A stretch of 64,000 nt of DNA from Sambucus nigra. Lineage: Eukaryota; Streptophyta; Magnoliopsida; Dipsacales; Adoxaceae. Under the pieces are notes generated by a model. The model saw only the letters and a list, made by a program, of their open reading frames with translations, was not told where the DNA came from and ran no database searches. This document shows, in pieces, positions 11,001 through 22,938 of this stretch. How positions within the stretch are numbered: the stretch's first letter is position 1; every line of letters begins with the position of its first letter. The position numbers were made by a program, and so were the translations under genes. Location of the stretch: the NCBI GenBank assembly GCA_949130495.1, contig OX422214.1, positions 253,150,187-253,214,186 of the forward strand, given 5' to 3'.

Positions 11001-13148
11001 CCTTAAAAACCTCCAGCGCTAAAAAGGAATAGATCATGTAAATACCAAAAATAATTGATTATAATGGGAATGGAAGACTATGCAAACCTATATATTTATT
11101 CCCATCCCTATATGAAAAAATCACTCTTGTACCACCAACCTCTAGCTTGAAGTCAGCTAAAATACGTTGATCCCCCAACATTTCAATTCAAAAGAACTAC
11201 GTAGACCTGGTTCTCCACTATTTTTTTATCAAAAACATTTAATACAGACACCCAATTATTCTTGAATTGGAGATACGTAGGCAACTCAAGAAGTCACTTC
11301 GGGCCCGGTATAAATAAAAACCAAAAACCTCATTTTATGAGAAAAACCCTATTTATGGTCATTTTTCCCTTGCTCAAAAAGAGACGACATGGTATAACTA
11401 AACTAAGTGCCATGTAATAAAACAGTGCTATGAGGAATTTTAAAACTTCGTAGGGTCATCCTTATTTAAAACATCACACGAATGATGTTATCATGAAAGC
11501 AACATCCAAAAGAAGCAAAAAAAGGGATAATACACTACCCCTAGATACTTCTTGGCCAGAAAAGTATGACCTAACATCATCCCCTCAAAGCATCCAACAT
11601 CACTAGGACATATCATTAATAGAAAGACTCGCTAAGGATGCTCCACAAAATGACACCTTATTTGGGAGAACGAATGGCACTCCAGTTCCAAAGTTACTTC
11701 AAAGGGATCTCGCTCGATCAGCAAGTAAAGAAAAGGGAACTTCCTTCACTCATCACTTCAATGTCATAATAGATAAAGAAATTTTCATTGAGTTGATAAA
11801 AGTTATCACTCTCCAAAATAAAAGTCTTTAAAAGACGGGGCACTTTTGTTCCCATGTATATATGTATCTTTTATTTTTATGTGTGTCACTCCCATTTTAA
11901 TAAAAGAGATTAGACTCACTTTTGTTTCCCTATATATAGGTCTACTTATTATTTTATATATATCTTCCTTCCATGTACATATTTATTTCCACCATTTTAT
12001 AAGGTGCTTAGGCTCATTCAGTCCATAATGCACACTATTCATTACTCTAAAGCATAAAATACTAAAACTAAGAGAAGCACAAAACACAAGTAATTTGTCA
12101 CTAGAAATTAAAGTGCTATTATTTATGAATATGATGTGTGAGGAAAATCTCCATACACGTCAAAAAGTGTATCAAAAATTTTTCGTGTTCCCCTTAAAGG
12201 AACAAACTACAAATGGGGCCTTGCCCTCCAACCAAAAACCACAAAGAACACATTTTCGGGAGGTTAAATCAAATCCCACCCAAAAGGTCACCCCCAAAAA
12301 AATTCCACCATACTATTAATTACAAGTTCTCTTCCTCGGATAGACACCTGCGTAACTCCCATACACAACTCCCAGGTTAGGTACCCTATCCCTCGCCTAT
12401 GAGAAGGATGTACCAACCGGAGGAACAAAACCAATCAGATAATTAGCAGGACTTGTAGACAATTTCAAATAATCAATAGATGTATCTCTCAAGACCTTGA
12501 AGATCAATTGACATAAATTCATCTGCATCAATGACCAGCGCATCAATATCTCCCTCATTTGAACAACATCAAACAGTACTTGTTGGAGAGTTATAAGACA
12601 AATATCCAGTTAGACATAAGGAACAAAAAGATACACAAAAAATAAATAGTAAAAGGGAAAAAAATCACGTCAATAACAAAGAGAGCGGGATCCAAAGTCG
12701 GTGCCAACATGCCAAAAGCAACGCCACGTTGATGAATGTCAATGAATTGATCCTCTCCATAAGAAACTACTTTGAATGTTAATGGACAACTACCAACCTG
12801 AATCTTTGGTCGGGAACGAGCAACGAGGCCCAGAGAGTGCAATGGCGTCCTCTAAAAGCACCGAATTAATCGATGTAGAAAAAAAAACCATTTCCCCCAC
12901 AAGGAGTTTACCCAACAACGATAATAGGAAGGGGACATACGACATCCCAAAACTTGAATTGCAACCCCCATCCATGATGGCGCGATATAAGTATAACCAT
13001 AAAGAAGATGGGTGTGAAGTGTGTTAAAATGGAATAAGCAGCGACGGTTCTAAAGCAAGCGTCGCTATAAGGCAGTGGACCAAAATTTTCGAAAATATAA
13101 ATAAGCATCTGCATTAAATAGGTTTTGAGCTAATGAAAGGAAAGACTG
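11001..13148 (+). other. 3' untranslated section of the Tat-type element
   Basis: No recognisable protein is present. GGAGATACGTAGGCAACTCA at about 11270-11289 is a phrase I associate with the 3' part of Ogre/Tat elements, supporting continuity with the integrase upstream. The + frames at 11846-12028, 12095-12319 and 12776-13027 and the opposing frames at 12591-13114 have no family I recognise. Confidence 0.45.
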
Positions 13149-13786
13149 ATCGGTCTACTGCCTCTTTAAGGTTAACCGATTAGTTAAATGTTCAAACCTA
13201 ATGATTAAACAATCGGTTAAACATTCAAATGCAAGGGTTAACCGATCGGTCAACAAAACCCCACCCATTTTCAAAAAATCCCATTCCCCCAAAACACTTT
13301 CCACTTATTGCCCCTATACCTCACAATTTCCCAAGAATAGGCAAATTTATTTCTTATAAAGATCCTTTGAATTTAGGCAAAAAGTGTCCACATGCGTACA
13401 CTCTTAGTCGACCACCTATGTGGACACCTCGATATGCAATTAGGGTGTGGTACATTCTGTCCTCTCACAAATGACCATGAACACGAACCCCAAAAAAACC
13501 CACAAAATACCAACATCCCAAACTAAGAACAAAAGTTCAAGGGGTCAAAAAATGAGAATAAAACCTTTGAGGGGTTAAAAAGAAAATAGGAAAAGCCATT
13601 AAAAATAAGTAAAAAATCCTCTCTAGGTCCTTTAACCGATCGGTTAAAGGCCTATCCCATCCTTTAACCGATCGGTTATCTTCTCTCAGAGTTATCATTA
13701 TGAGATCTTTGGAAATCTCTTCTCATCCATACACGTGACTCATCCCTCGAATCCACCATCTAAAGGGATTTAATCGATAAGTTAAA
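13149..13786. repeat. Dispersed AACCGATCGGTTA palindrome array
   Basis: Complete or near-complete copies of TTAACCGATCGGTTAA occur at about 13149, 13170, 13208, 13230, 13632, 13662 and 13768 (AATCGATAAGTTAA), on an AT-rich background. The core CCGATCGG is a perfect palindrome. The last copy ends about 20 bases before a TATA box, which places the array in U3 of an LTR of the Tat-type element. Confidence 0.75.
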
Positions 13787-13804
13787 ATCCTTGGGCCTGA
13801 CCCC

Positions 13805-13812
13805 TATAAATA
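13805..13812 (+). promoter_or_regulatory. TATA box of the Tat-type LTR
   Basis: TATAAATA within CCCCTATAAATAGACGCCCC is a textbook plant TATA box. It follows the palindrome array and a GC-richer stretch. Transcription would start about 30 bases downstream on the + strand, making 13840-14534 candidate R/U5. The LTR borders themselves were not found. Confidence 0.6.
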
Positions 13813-14534
13813 GACGCCCCCATCAACCAAAAAAAGGCACCAAAACCTAACTTCTATATAGGTTTTTCACTTTCTTCTCCCTGAGTGCCCGAGATATTCG
13901 AGCTCATTCAGAAAAGTCACTAAAAAGTTTGTACTTTAGAAAAGTCACTTTACTCTCAAGTAAAGCTCGTACTTCTACAAAATCACTTCAGTATGAACGA
14001 GGTTCACACTTCAGAAATATCACCATTTAAATAAAAATAGTAGCAAACCTCTGCGGGCTTTTCGTGAAAGTTGACACTTTCAAACAAAGCTCTGCCTGAA
14101 TAAATGGAGCTCTGCTCACCTCGGGCACCTTAAGTGGAGACACTCCCCGGGAAAAATATGGTTCATGCTATAAGGGTAAGGAGACTCTACCAAAATTTTT
14201 GGTCAAATACCTCACCTATATATATTGTGATGAACTGTCCATACTTCTCTGTTAGCCCGACCTTTGTATAGGGGTCCTAGTATGCACTTTATATTGTGTA
14301 TATTTTAAAGCTTGGTTTTTAGCCCACGCATTTGTTAATTGACATGGCATACTCTTATGTTAAAATAATTCTAATCAAATGCCACAACGACTAAATATAA
14401 AACATGAAAACATACTTTTCAAAATTGTTCTAGGAAATTTCCATTGAGCCGAGTCAGTCTGAAACTTTGTACAAGCCAAAGTCTAAAATTCGACTACTCC
14501 ACCACTTTTCCAAATGAACAATGACCGTTCCCGC

Positions 14535-16891
14535 TGTGACACCCTGAACATGTGTTTTCATATCAAATACTTGTCAAACGTCGAACTTTGATTAGACATT
14601 ATTTTTAACATATAAACATATAAATTTAACTTAATGAAAATGCTATATTTAGGACTAGGCTCCATAAATAGCATAACGTTGTATATTATATACCTCGTAT
14701 CCCATAGCATACACTTGTAAGTATGCCTCATTTGTTAGAAGTGTGTTGACTTTGAACCCAAGTTTCCTTGGATACATAGGTACTATACTGAACTAAACTC
14801 GTGAAACCCAAGCCTCGTAATACATTCCATGACGTATTATTTCTTTAGGATGAATCCGTCCCCTATCCAAAATCTCCTGACTTCTACCTCTACCCCTGTA
14901 GCCAATGATGTCTAAAATAGGATATCCTTAATGCTACACTTCCAAACTAGGTCAAAGGACAATACCTCCTGGATAATGATCACCCGATGATCATAGTATG
15001 ATATGCGAATATCAGTGATCTTCGGGTCCACTCCCATTATGAACCTCCACTTAAGCTAACCTCTGGACCAGAGATAGATTCTCTCCCTCCCAAGATAATT
15101 CTTACACTTTCACACTGATCACATTGTAGAACGTGAACACTTGAACTATGTATGCTTTGATCTCGTGGTTACACGAGAATATAGGCACAATACCAAGTCC
15201 TTCTTATGAGCATAATCCACGATAATATGTATCATGATATATTGCCCCCACATATATGAAATTATCTCTCAACTCTCACATCCCTCTCATATTGTAAACG
15301 AGATATCAAACTATCTCAAAGCCGCGATCTCTCACACACCTCACATAAACACATAAACATGTATACATACTATACACAACTGAGTTATGTCCACCCACTT
15401 ATCACTAAAAGTATGAGCCGTGGATTATCCGTCCACCTGCTTGAAAATAGTATTCTCAATTGAGATGTCGAAAGAAAAAAGAAGTATATTCATAGTTTTT
15501 AACACTCTCATAATTAAACGGTATATATTTGATGTAAGGCTCATACTTTGCATGATTGTGACTTACCTGAACTGCTAGTGTAACCATTGAAGCAATTGTG
15601 AGATTCCTAAACTCAAGCATACATATTTCAAAGGATGGAAAACTACTAGTCCTCAACCCTCAACCCTCATCTCATTCGTACGAAATAAATAAGATATCAA
15701 ACTATCTCAAGTTGCGACTTCCTGCGCATACCTACACAAATGCTCAAATGCATATACAAAATTGAACTACGTAGGCTCTAATCCAAAGTCTTCTTGGGTA
15801 CGTAGGCACAATAACGAGTCCCTCTTGTGAGCACGAGCCTCCATAATGTATCTCTCGATATGTTGTCACAACAGAGATGCACCCATATCCCATGTTACTA
15901 TTCTATCCCTCATCAAATCTCGAAAGAAATATCAAACTATCTTAAAAACTGAGTTATCTTGCACATTTACGTACATACTAATGGCCACCCGTTATACAAT
16001 CATGGAGTAATATACAAGCACCCTTGTGTACTTGCACCGGTTGAAGTGACGTTCCTATATCTCTCATTGATATCATTTCACACGTAATCACATTATTACA
16101 TTTAAAGGATTCTCTGCCTCATGTCTCTAAATCAATTCTAAAAATAGCTAAAAAGTAATCAGTAAATATTAAGAGCGATAATAAGCATATAACTAAGGAA
16201 TTATAATGAAAAAGTTGGGTGCCTAACGCCTTCCCCACTCGTAAATAGGTTCCCAAACCTGCATAAGAAGAATCTTTGGATCACTTGCAGACTTAAACAT
16301 GCCTTAGGATTATATCGAAAGGGGTAACTCAAATATCTTATTTGTTTTTATATAAAACAAATTGGAGACTCTGAACAACCAACAAAAACCTTTATCGCAC
16401 GGAACACACTTAGGCCTAGGCCTAAAACCAGGGGTGTGAGACTTAAACTAGACATGGCGTTAAACATCTTCCAGGGGCAAGTCCTTAGATCCATGTCGAA
16501 CCAATAACCTAACCTGGGGGGGGGGGGGGGGGAGCGACATAATGGGAAACAAGCACTCTTGGTCATCCAATATTCACATAAGAGAGTTCCTCCTGGGCGC
16601 AAGCACCGCTCGGGGCTTGTAACGCCACACACGGTAATATGTCACAATGTAAAATAAAATCAATACATATTTATATTACATATAACTACATAAAGTCCAA
16701 CTTAATTAATTACACCGATTAATTAAATATAAATTGCGACACAAATAAATCATATAACATGCAAATTTAATCATAATTTAAATACGCATTTTATTACTAC
16801 TAAAACTCTCAATTAATAATTAATTTCATTTTTTCATTTTGTTCTCATTATTAATAATTATTAAAAAATAATAAAAATACGGGGTATTACA
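14535..16891 (-). repeat. LTR-like block, probably a solo LTR in minus orientation
   Basis: On the minus strand it starts TGTAATACCCCGTATTTTTATT, almost the same start as the solo LTR at 52539 (TGTAATACCCCGCATTTTTA), and it ends CAGGGTGTCACA. Length is 2357 bp with no coding capacity. No target-site duplication is visible (CCCGC on the left, CAAAG on the right), so one side may be truncated or rearranged. Inside, the string ATATCAAACTATCT occurs three times (about 15304, 15694, 15929) within diverged longer repeats. The section 16200-16375, read on the minus strand, contains TTTGGGAACC...GTTAGGCACCC, a phrase common in Tat-type LTRs, so family assignment is open. Confidence 0.55.
16516..16532 (+). 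repeat. Homopolymer G17
   Basis: Seventeen consecutive G residues lie inside the LTR-like block. Such runs are prone to length errors in sequencing. Confidence 0.95.
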
Positions 16892-17253
16892 CAAAGTGGT
16901 CTTGTTCAACACACAAAAAGTGTACTAGTACAGTAAATTAAAACTATATAATTTCCCGCAGTCAAGATAAACCTACTAAAAAATTGTGCTACAACCGTAC
17001 TGATGGTGTGTCTAGCTTTATCTAAGATTCTGAATAGGAAAACTTATATTCCATAAGAAATAGTGATCCGATCCTTTATATGTTAGCCATATCACCTATT
17101 GTGCTTAATAAAAGACACCAACAATATATAAAATATTGCAAACACTATACCATACATGATTCTCATTAAAATCGAAAAATTAAATTTTATTAAAAACTAA
17201 ATCCATAATTAAAATTATTAAATAAAACACGATTTTAGTATACTGCTATAACA
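16892..17253 (-). repeat. 5' portion of the Copia 3' LTR
   Basis: After the purine tract AACTGAGGGGAT the minus strand reads TGTTATAGCAGTATAC, a typical LTR start. The LTR continues to 16892, where the block 14535-16891 begins, so it is cut. It contains a GAACAAGACCACTTTG phrase at its left end. No partner LTR is present for comparison. Confidence 0.6.
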
Positions 17254-17274
17254 ATCCCCTCAGTTAGACTCAAA

Positions 17275-17461
17275 TCCATGTTGCAATGCAATCCACTCCC
17301 ATCCCCTTTATGTGATTATCAAAAGTCTTGGATGGTAAACTTTTTATGAAAGGGTATCCCAGGTTGTTCTTCCATACAATCTCAATAACTATGACATAAT
17401 CCCGTTGCACACTCTCAAATGAGATGATACTTACACTCGATGTGTTTAATTATCTTATGGA
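17275..17461 (-). pseudogene. Copia RNase H, C-terminal piece
   Basis: The minus-strand translation starts HKIIKHIECKYHLI and ends near MGVDCIATW. This is the end of Copia RNase H (usual form KHIE-KYHFIRE ... FT-SL ... GMG). There is a stop inside. It is the direct continuation of the sequence at 20516, from which it is separated by a solo LTR. A one-base shift exists near the junction. Confidence 0.8.
17457..17461. repeat. Target-site duplication, left copy (ATGGA)
   Basis: ATGGA pairs with ACGGA at 20516-20520 around the solo LTR. The single difference is a C/T transition, as expected for an old methylated insertion. Confidence 0.75.
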
Positions 17462-18332
17462 TGTGACACTCCGTTAATTAAAACCCTGAGTGTTCAGTTT
17501 GTTTTTATAATTAAATAGGTTACAAAAATGGATCATCCTTAATATCACTGCCGAAAACATATTAATTACTGCCAATTATAAAACCCTTTTTCCTTTTTAT
17601 CTTAAATTAATAATAAAGTTGAATATTCATCAACCACATTCACAATAGTAACAACATTCACTAAATAATAATTGGATAAATCATCTGAATAAAATTCATA
17701 ACCAAAACCCATACAATATCCCTAAAGTAATATTGAGATAAATTGTCTGAAATACAATAGAAATACTGAGACATAACTGCTGACTAAACAAGGAGCAACA
17801 TGCTCGAATGAAATAACTAAGAACTTATTCTAAAATGAATAGGAAATGGAATCATCTAATCACGGGGTCTTGCAGCTTCCACAACAACTGCAGCACGTCA
17901 ACTTGCAATGAATTGCTAAATGTGGTGGCCCTGTGGCTTGACACCTAAAATATTTAAAAAAAGATTTGCAACGGGTCAAGCCCTAAAACATTTTAAAAAT
18001 ATTTTGCAAGTGTATAAATACAATAAAAATATCCATGTTAGATGTGCGTGATCTCGCATAAATCCTCACCTCTCATTCTATTGTGCATATCTAACGTCTT
18101 TTGATATTCTTCCTAGTTAAAGTACCTGCCTAACTAACTCACATACTCCACTAATAATCCCTATTAGTCATTTATCCCAACCTTATCTCCCATATGATAG
18201 TAAATAGATTGCTTGCCTTTTTACCAATTTTATAATCACCACATTATTTATTAAGTTTAACATACTTAATTCCAATTCAAATATTTACAATCTATATCTT
18301 CTACTACACAAAATAGAGTAGAATAGTCGCAA

Positions 18333-18406
<74 letters not shown>

Positions 18407-20515
18407 CATCCCCAAAGATAAAACTCATGATTCGGCATACTCTGCTATCGAGTCCATATGCACCTCACGTACCAATAATGACTAACAGTTCGAAATGGCA
18501 CCTCGAACCATAAATCAATAAGCACATAAAGGAGGTGAACATTGTCTTAAGGCTTTAGGTTACGCACATACCTAATGAACCCAAATGACCGGTCACATTA
18601 TCATACACACAAATAGTGGTCAGCCCTAAGACCTATGTTTTGGGGCACACATCCAGACCTTACTAGCATCTCCAAGGTGGGATCACCCACTGCGCATGAC
18701 CTCTTGTGATAACAGGAAATATAGGTATGCTTATACACATAAGAGTCATACACAATAGACATTGACACAACACATGTATATTCATGTAGTATGTCACATA
18801 TATATCTCAATTATTCAATGTACTACTAATTCACACTTTATCTTTATTCCCATTTATTAGGAATATCACTCACTATTTGAAGATTTCTAATAATTTCTTT
18901 TATAATTTCAGTAGTTAATACCATATTATTCTACTAATCCAAATCTCAGGTTCATCTCAATTCTCTACGTATCCCAATCTCATTCCCGTACACTAATACG
19001 TTCAATAATTTTCGATAAGTTCTAGTCTATAATTTTGACTCCTTGACTACTCCTATCTATCAATTATATACTACTAGTATTTCATTATTTCTTCCATAAT
19101 AACAAGCTACTCAAGTTATGATTCCAATAATTTATTTAGTTCTACACCTAAACTAACAAAATTGCCATTTTCTGAGCAACAGAATCGGGTCATAAATTTT
19201 CTGGCATATTAAACACCCTATTATAAAATTACTATTTATCCCTCTACCGACGTCCAAATGAGTTGATTCAAAGCTTAATGGAAATATAATACATAGAACT
19301 TTCCATATATGGTACGGATATCACTCTAATTCAAAGTAAAATAAAAATGGCATCTGTTTGAAGTTGCGCCAAAAATTCTGGCAGATTTCTATCTTATATT
19401 CATCAAACAAACCTTTGTTTTTCATCATCGTTCTATAGAAATCTAATATCAATCATAATCCATGTTCATCACTTTGAAAATCTAGAATTACCCTGTTATA
19501 AAATTCATTCTCTACAAATTTTCATATTATGAATAAAGTTCAATAATCTTTAATATCATTCTGGAATAAACCCTTAATGATATCCATGAACTTTCCATCA
19601 AAACAGTACTAGTTTTTTTTCCAGAAACATACTAAATTATAAAATTAAATTTAATCTCCAATTAAATATATTCTACAATCCCAATTTTGTTATTTAAAAT
19701 ATATGATTCATCCTTAGCATGATTTCTACATCACTACATGGAATTATCTCAATGTAATCCTTTTAAAAATCATGATTTGCATAAAAAAACATCTTACTCT
19801 AGTATCCATATTTTAAGAACTCAATAATTAAATCAAGTAAAAATTTTCCTCAAAATGAAGGTCTGAATTCCACGATTAGATGATGGTGTAGGTGTTTCTC
19901 TGCTCTGGTGCTAGGTGGTGCTAATGGTAGTTTTCCCTTTGAAAACTCTTCAAATTCCTCTTAGGACTCTTCCTATGCCTTATGTATAACTTCCTCTTCT
20001 TTGTTTCTTACAATAACCCTTTTCTCTAACTCAAAATTCTATTATAAAGTGATGAATCCCCTATCTCTTATTGGCCTAGAAGTTCAAAGGTCTAAAAATG
20101 ACGTTTGGAATGTCGGGTTGGCCCCAAAGTGACCCGGGGCCCTATACCAACCCTCGAATATAGTTTTTTTTTTAATGTTTTAACCCCTTCAGACACTTCT
20201 ACGTACTCTAAATGACCATATGGGTTACTTATATTTCACTTCTATTTTAATCCCCATATTTAAGTCCCGACACGAGTCATACGCTTGCCCTGACTAAATT
20301 ATCATAGGTGTCGTATTTCTCACTAACGACTAAACATACAACGACATATTACTTATTCTCTCCGTAATATTCAATTATGTTAATCATAATAAATATTTAA
20401 TTAATCCCATTTTAAATATCTAGATTAATTCCAATTAAATTCCAATTACTAATGAATTTCAATTAAATTCCAATTAATCCCATTTTAAATATTCATAAAA
20501 ATATGATGTGTTACA
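17462..20515 (-). repeat. Solo LTR (Tekay-like) inserted in Copia RNase H
   Basis: The block has minus-strand ends TGTAACACATCA...GAGTGTCACA (TG...CA) and a length of 3054 bp. It has no internal coding region, PBS or purine tract, and is flanked by ATGGA (17457-17461) and ACGGA (20516-20520), a 5-bp target duplication with one difference. Removing it restores the Copia RNase H reading. A minus-strand phrase around 20104-20150 (CCGGGTCAC and GGCCCTAT read on +) resembles the CCCGGGG...TTTTTAGGCC block of the other Tekay-like LTRs here. A solo LTR arises by recombination between the two LTRs of a full element. Confidence 0.88.
18334..18403. repeat. (TA)n microsatellite, about 35 units
   Basis: Seventy bases of uninterrupted TA dinucleotides lie within the solo LTR. 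It is likely length-polymorphic. Confidence 0.95.
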
Positions 20516-20520
20516 ACGGA
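20516..20520. repeat. Target-site duplication, right copy (ACGGA)
   Basis: This is the partner of ATGGA at 17457-17461. Confidence 0.75.
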
Positions 20521-21750
20521 TAATGGGTTCCTTACCCCATTTGAGTAATAAATATTGTCACAATATAGTTTAATAGTTGATTGTACAATTATACCACTCC
20601 TAGACTCATTAGGAAGTTCATGTGCAATACCACTTTCTTGGCCGCCTTAGACGGTGCCATGTACTGAGCTTCCATGGTGGAATCAACAATGCATAAATGA
20701 TTAATACTCCTGTAACTAATGGTTCCATATCCTAGGGTAAACACATATCCTAATGTAGACTTTGTTGAATCTTTATCTCACTAAAAAATTGAGTTGGTGT
20801 ACCTAATGATTACTAGACTCTCTGATTGGTAAACTAGCATATAGTCTCGTGTTATTCTCATGCAATTGAGTATATGCTTTACCACAGTACAATGTTCGTG
20901 CCCAAGGTTAGACTGATATCTATTGTCCATGCCAATAACAAATTATATATTAGGTTTAATGCATGGTAAAACATACATAAGGTTTCCAACTGCCAAAGCA
21001 TAAGGGGTACATTTCATCTTCTACATCTCATAAAGTGTTTTAGGACATTGATCCCTGGATCGCGAGTCTCCATGTTTTAAGGGAGGAAGGTTTTCTTAGA
21101 ATCGTGCATGTTAAACTTAACTTAATGTAATTGGTATAAGAAGCTTGTGATAAACCCAACCTCTTATTCTTATGATCTCGCATAGGTTTGATCCCACGAA
21201 CGTGACTAACTTATCCTAAGTCCTTAATATCAAATTGGTTGGATAACCACACTCTAACTAGAGACAATTCTTCAACATCATTTCCAATGAGAATAATGTC
21301 ATCCACATATAGAACTAAAAACAACACTCCATTTTCGTTGCACTTTTTTTACACCTAAGACTCGTCCGAACATTGATCAAAACCAACAGATTTAATTGCT
21401 CAATAAAAAATAATGTTCCAATATCTATATGCCCGCTTAAGTTCATAAATGGACTTTTTAATCTTTCAAATTTGTGCTTCTGTCCTTTAGAAATGAAATT
21501 ACCTTGTTGTGCCATATAGATACACTCATCATTATTTTAATCAAGAAATGCAGTATTGATTTCCACTTGCCAAATTTCATAATTGAAATGATCTACAATT
21601 GATAAGAGAATTCAGATGGACTATAACATATCTATCAGCGAGAAGGTTTCCTCATAATCGATTCCCTCTTTCTAAATACACCCTTTCGCGATAAGTCGTG
21701 CCTTAATGAGAAAACAATACGAGGGTTTTCTATGGATTTATTCGTATCTT
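20521..21750 (-). pseudogene. Copia RT and RNase H remnant
   Basis: On the minus strand, from about 21715 leftwards, the translation gives KARLIAKGCI, GIDYEETFSLID and YEIWQVEINTAFLD (the palm leading to the first catalytic aspartate). ISKGQKHKFERLKSPF follows in a 66-codon frame (21315-21515), and after frame changes the RNase H part: VKHILN, TRDYMLVYQSESLV, STIKLYCDN and RNPLS, at 20525-20900. RT copies the element RNA, and RNase H removes the template. The YVDD segment near 21300 is degraded. RNase H ends abruptly at the solo LTR and resumes at 17461. Sense is opposite to the Tat-type element to the left. Confidence 0.8.
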
Positions 21751-21756
21751 AGGCTA

Positions 21757-22938
21757 TGCACATGCAAATTCAAATTTTAATTAAATTTTATCTTGACTAG
21801 TAATTAGGTGTACATGCAATGATGAAGTCCAAATTAAATAGTAATCAATCACACAATCAAACCAAGCATGCGAAGAAGTAAGGAAAAATTCCTTTCATGC
21901 AAAACCTAGTATTCAGCACTATAAAGAGTTTCATAGACACAATCAACTTACTTACAACTTAAAACAACTAAGTATAATGCGTAGAGATATTCTAGTATTC
22001 TACAGAATATGGCACAGTCCAGAACCATCCATAGGTAGCTATCTTCTCTCGGTATCCACCGATCAACCTTCTTCTTCAATAGTAGAGATTCGGCTCCACA
22101 AGTCAACAGTAGAGTAAAACTCTACAAGGGTTTATGCAAGTGTATGGAAACTTGGGTTTGACTAAACTGAACAAATCATATAGAGGGATGTATGATTTGG
22201 AGAACAAAACCTTGATTTTTTAAACAAAAGTGTTTTAATCAAACACAACAGTGAGAACTTTTGGTTCAGGTATAAGAAAAGATTTTCACCCAAAGTTCTT
22301 AGTAAAATAGGTCAGAAGAAACCTTTTTTTAATAGAAAAACATGTTTTTCGAGGTGACAAACTCGTTCGAATGAAAACAAAAGGTCGTTCGAACGAGATT
22401 AACTTTTTGTTCTAACGAATACACATTTCGTTCGAATGAAATAGCATTCTCGTTCGATCGACCTTCTAACGAGCTTCTAATGAGATGTGCAATCCTTTCC
22501 AGAGGATTCTTGTTCGATGGTCATGATATGGCATCCCAACGAGGTCTTAAAATCGTTCTAACAAGATCTAAAGTCGTTCGAATTAAAACTCAATTTCGTT
22601 CTAATGAGTTCAAATCTTGTTTTAACAAGATAAAAAAAACAAAAATAAATCATTTAAGAAATTTGTTTTATCAAAAAAGCTTGATGTAAAAAATAAACAT
22701 CCCAAAATACAATTTGTATAAGAAATAAAAAGCACAAGTCATATACCTTCATAAAGTGTTGGTGACAAATCCAATGGCTTGAAATCCGGAAATGACGCCC
22801 CGACCATTAACACATCTTTAAATGATCATGGAGGCAATGCCTATGTAGTGTTCGATTTGAAACTCCGATTTATAATGGGATATGCCAAAACTAGTAAAAA
22901 GCCTAAGCTATGAGAAATTATAAAATCTTATTCTTACA
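21757..22938 (-). repeat. LTR of SIRE-type element C, with CGTTCGAACGA array
   Basis: The minus-strand start is TGTAAGAATAAGATTT, directly after the purine-rich CCAAAGGGTGATAT. The end is TTTGCATGTGCA. Between about 22355 and 22640 there are many variants of TCGTTCGAACGAGAT (for example at 22361, 22391, 22412, 22430, 22451 and 22556). The part left of the array contains GAAGAAGAAGGTTGAT..GGTGGATACCGAG, also recognisable in LTR B (29820-29860), so B and C belong to related families. No clear TATA box was found. Confidence 0.7.

Larger units (their letters stand above)
4932..14534 (+). mobile_element. Ogre/Tat-type Ty3/gypsy element, heavily decayed
   Basis: Collinear + strand fragments of protease, RT, RNase H and integrase recur across frames between about 6300 and 11000. 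They are followed by a long non-coding 3' section with a promoter-like end. The phrases CVDYKDLNPA, VYINDMTIKSK, MTSPWLLSTLGINIIGKV and SPYKPQNNE are decayed versions of Tat/Ogre pol signatures. No long frame survives and stops are very dense, so this is the oldest-looking element in the window. I could not fix LTR borders, so both ends are set by the neighbouring elements. Confidence 0.8.
16892..21756 (-). mobile_element. Copia element fragment (Tork/TAR-like), minus strand
   Basis: Read on the minus strand from right to left, the segment gives the 3' half of a Copia pol (RT, then RNase H), a purine tract, and the start of a 3' LTR. The RT wording (GIDYEETFS, YEIWQVEINTAFL) is of the Tork/TAR type. 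The 5' half of the element (LTR, gag, protease, integrase, start of RT) is missing at 21756, where a SIRE-type LTR begins. A solo LTR interrupts RNase H at 17462-20515. Confidence 0.8.

Noticed and set aside
13040..13066. AGCGACG...CGTCGCT hairpin, as in subterminal repeats of CACTA-type transposons
   Set aside because: It is a single short hairpin, with no CACTA ends, no TSD and no further copies nearby.
12776..13114. Overlapping frames of 60-83 codons on both strands
   Set aside because: No family is recognised; they lie in the 3' part of a decayed Tat-type element.
22355..22640. Possible CRISPR-like or satellite array (regular TTCGAACG units)
   Set aside because: The units are diverged, the spacers are irregular and it lies in a plant LTR; it is better explained as an LTR palindrome array.
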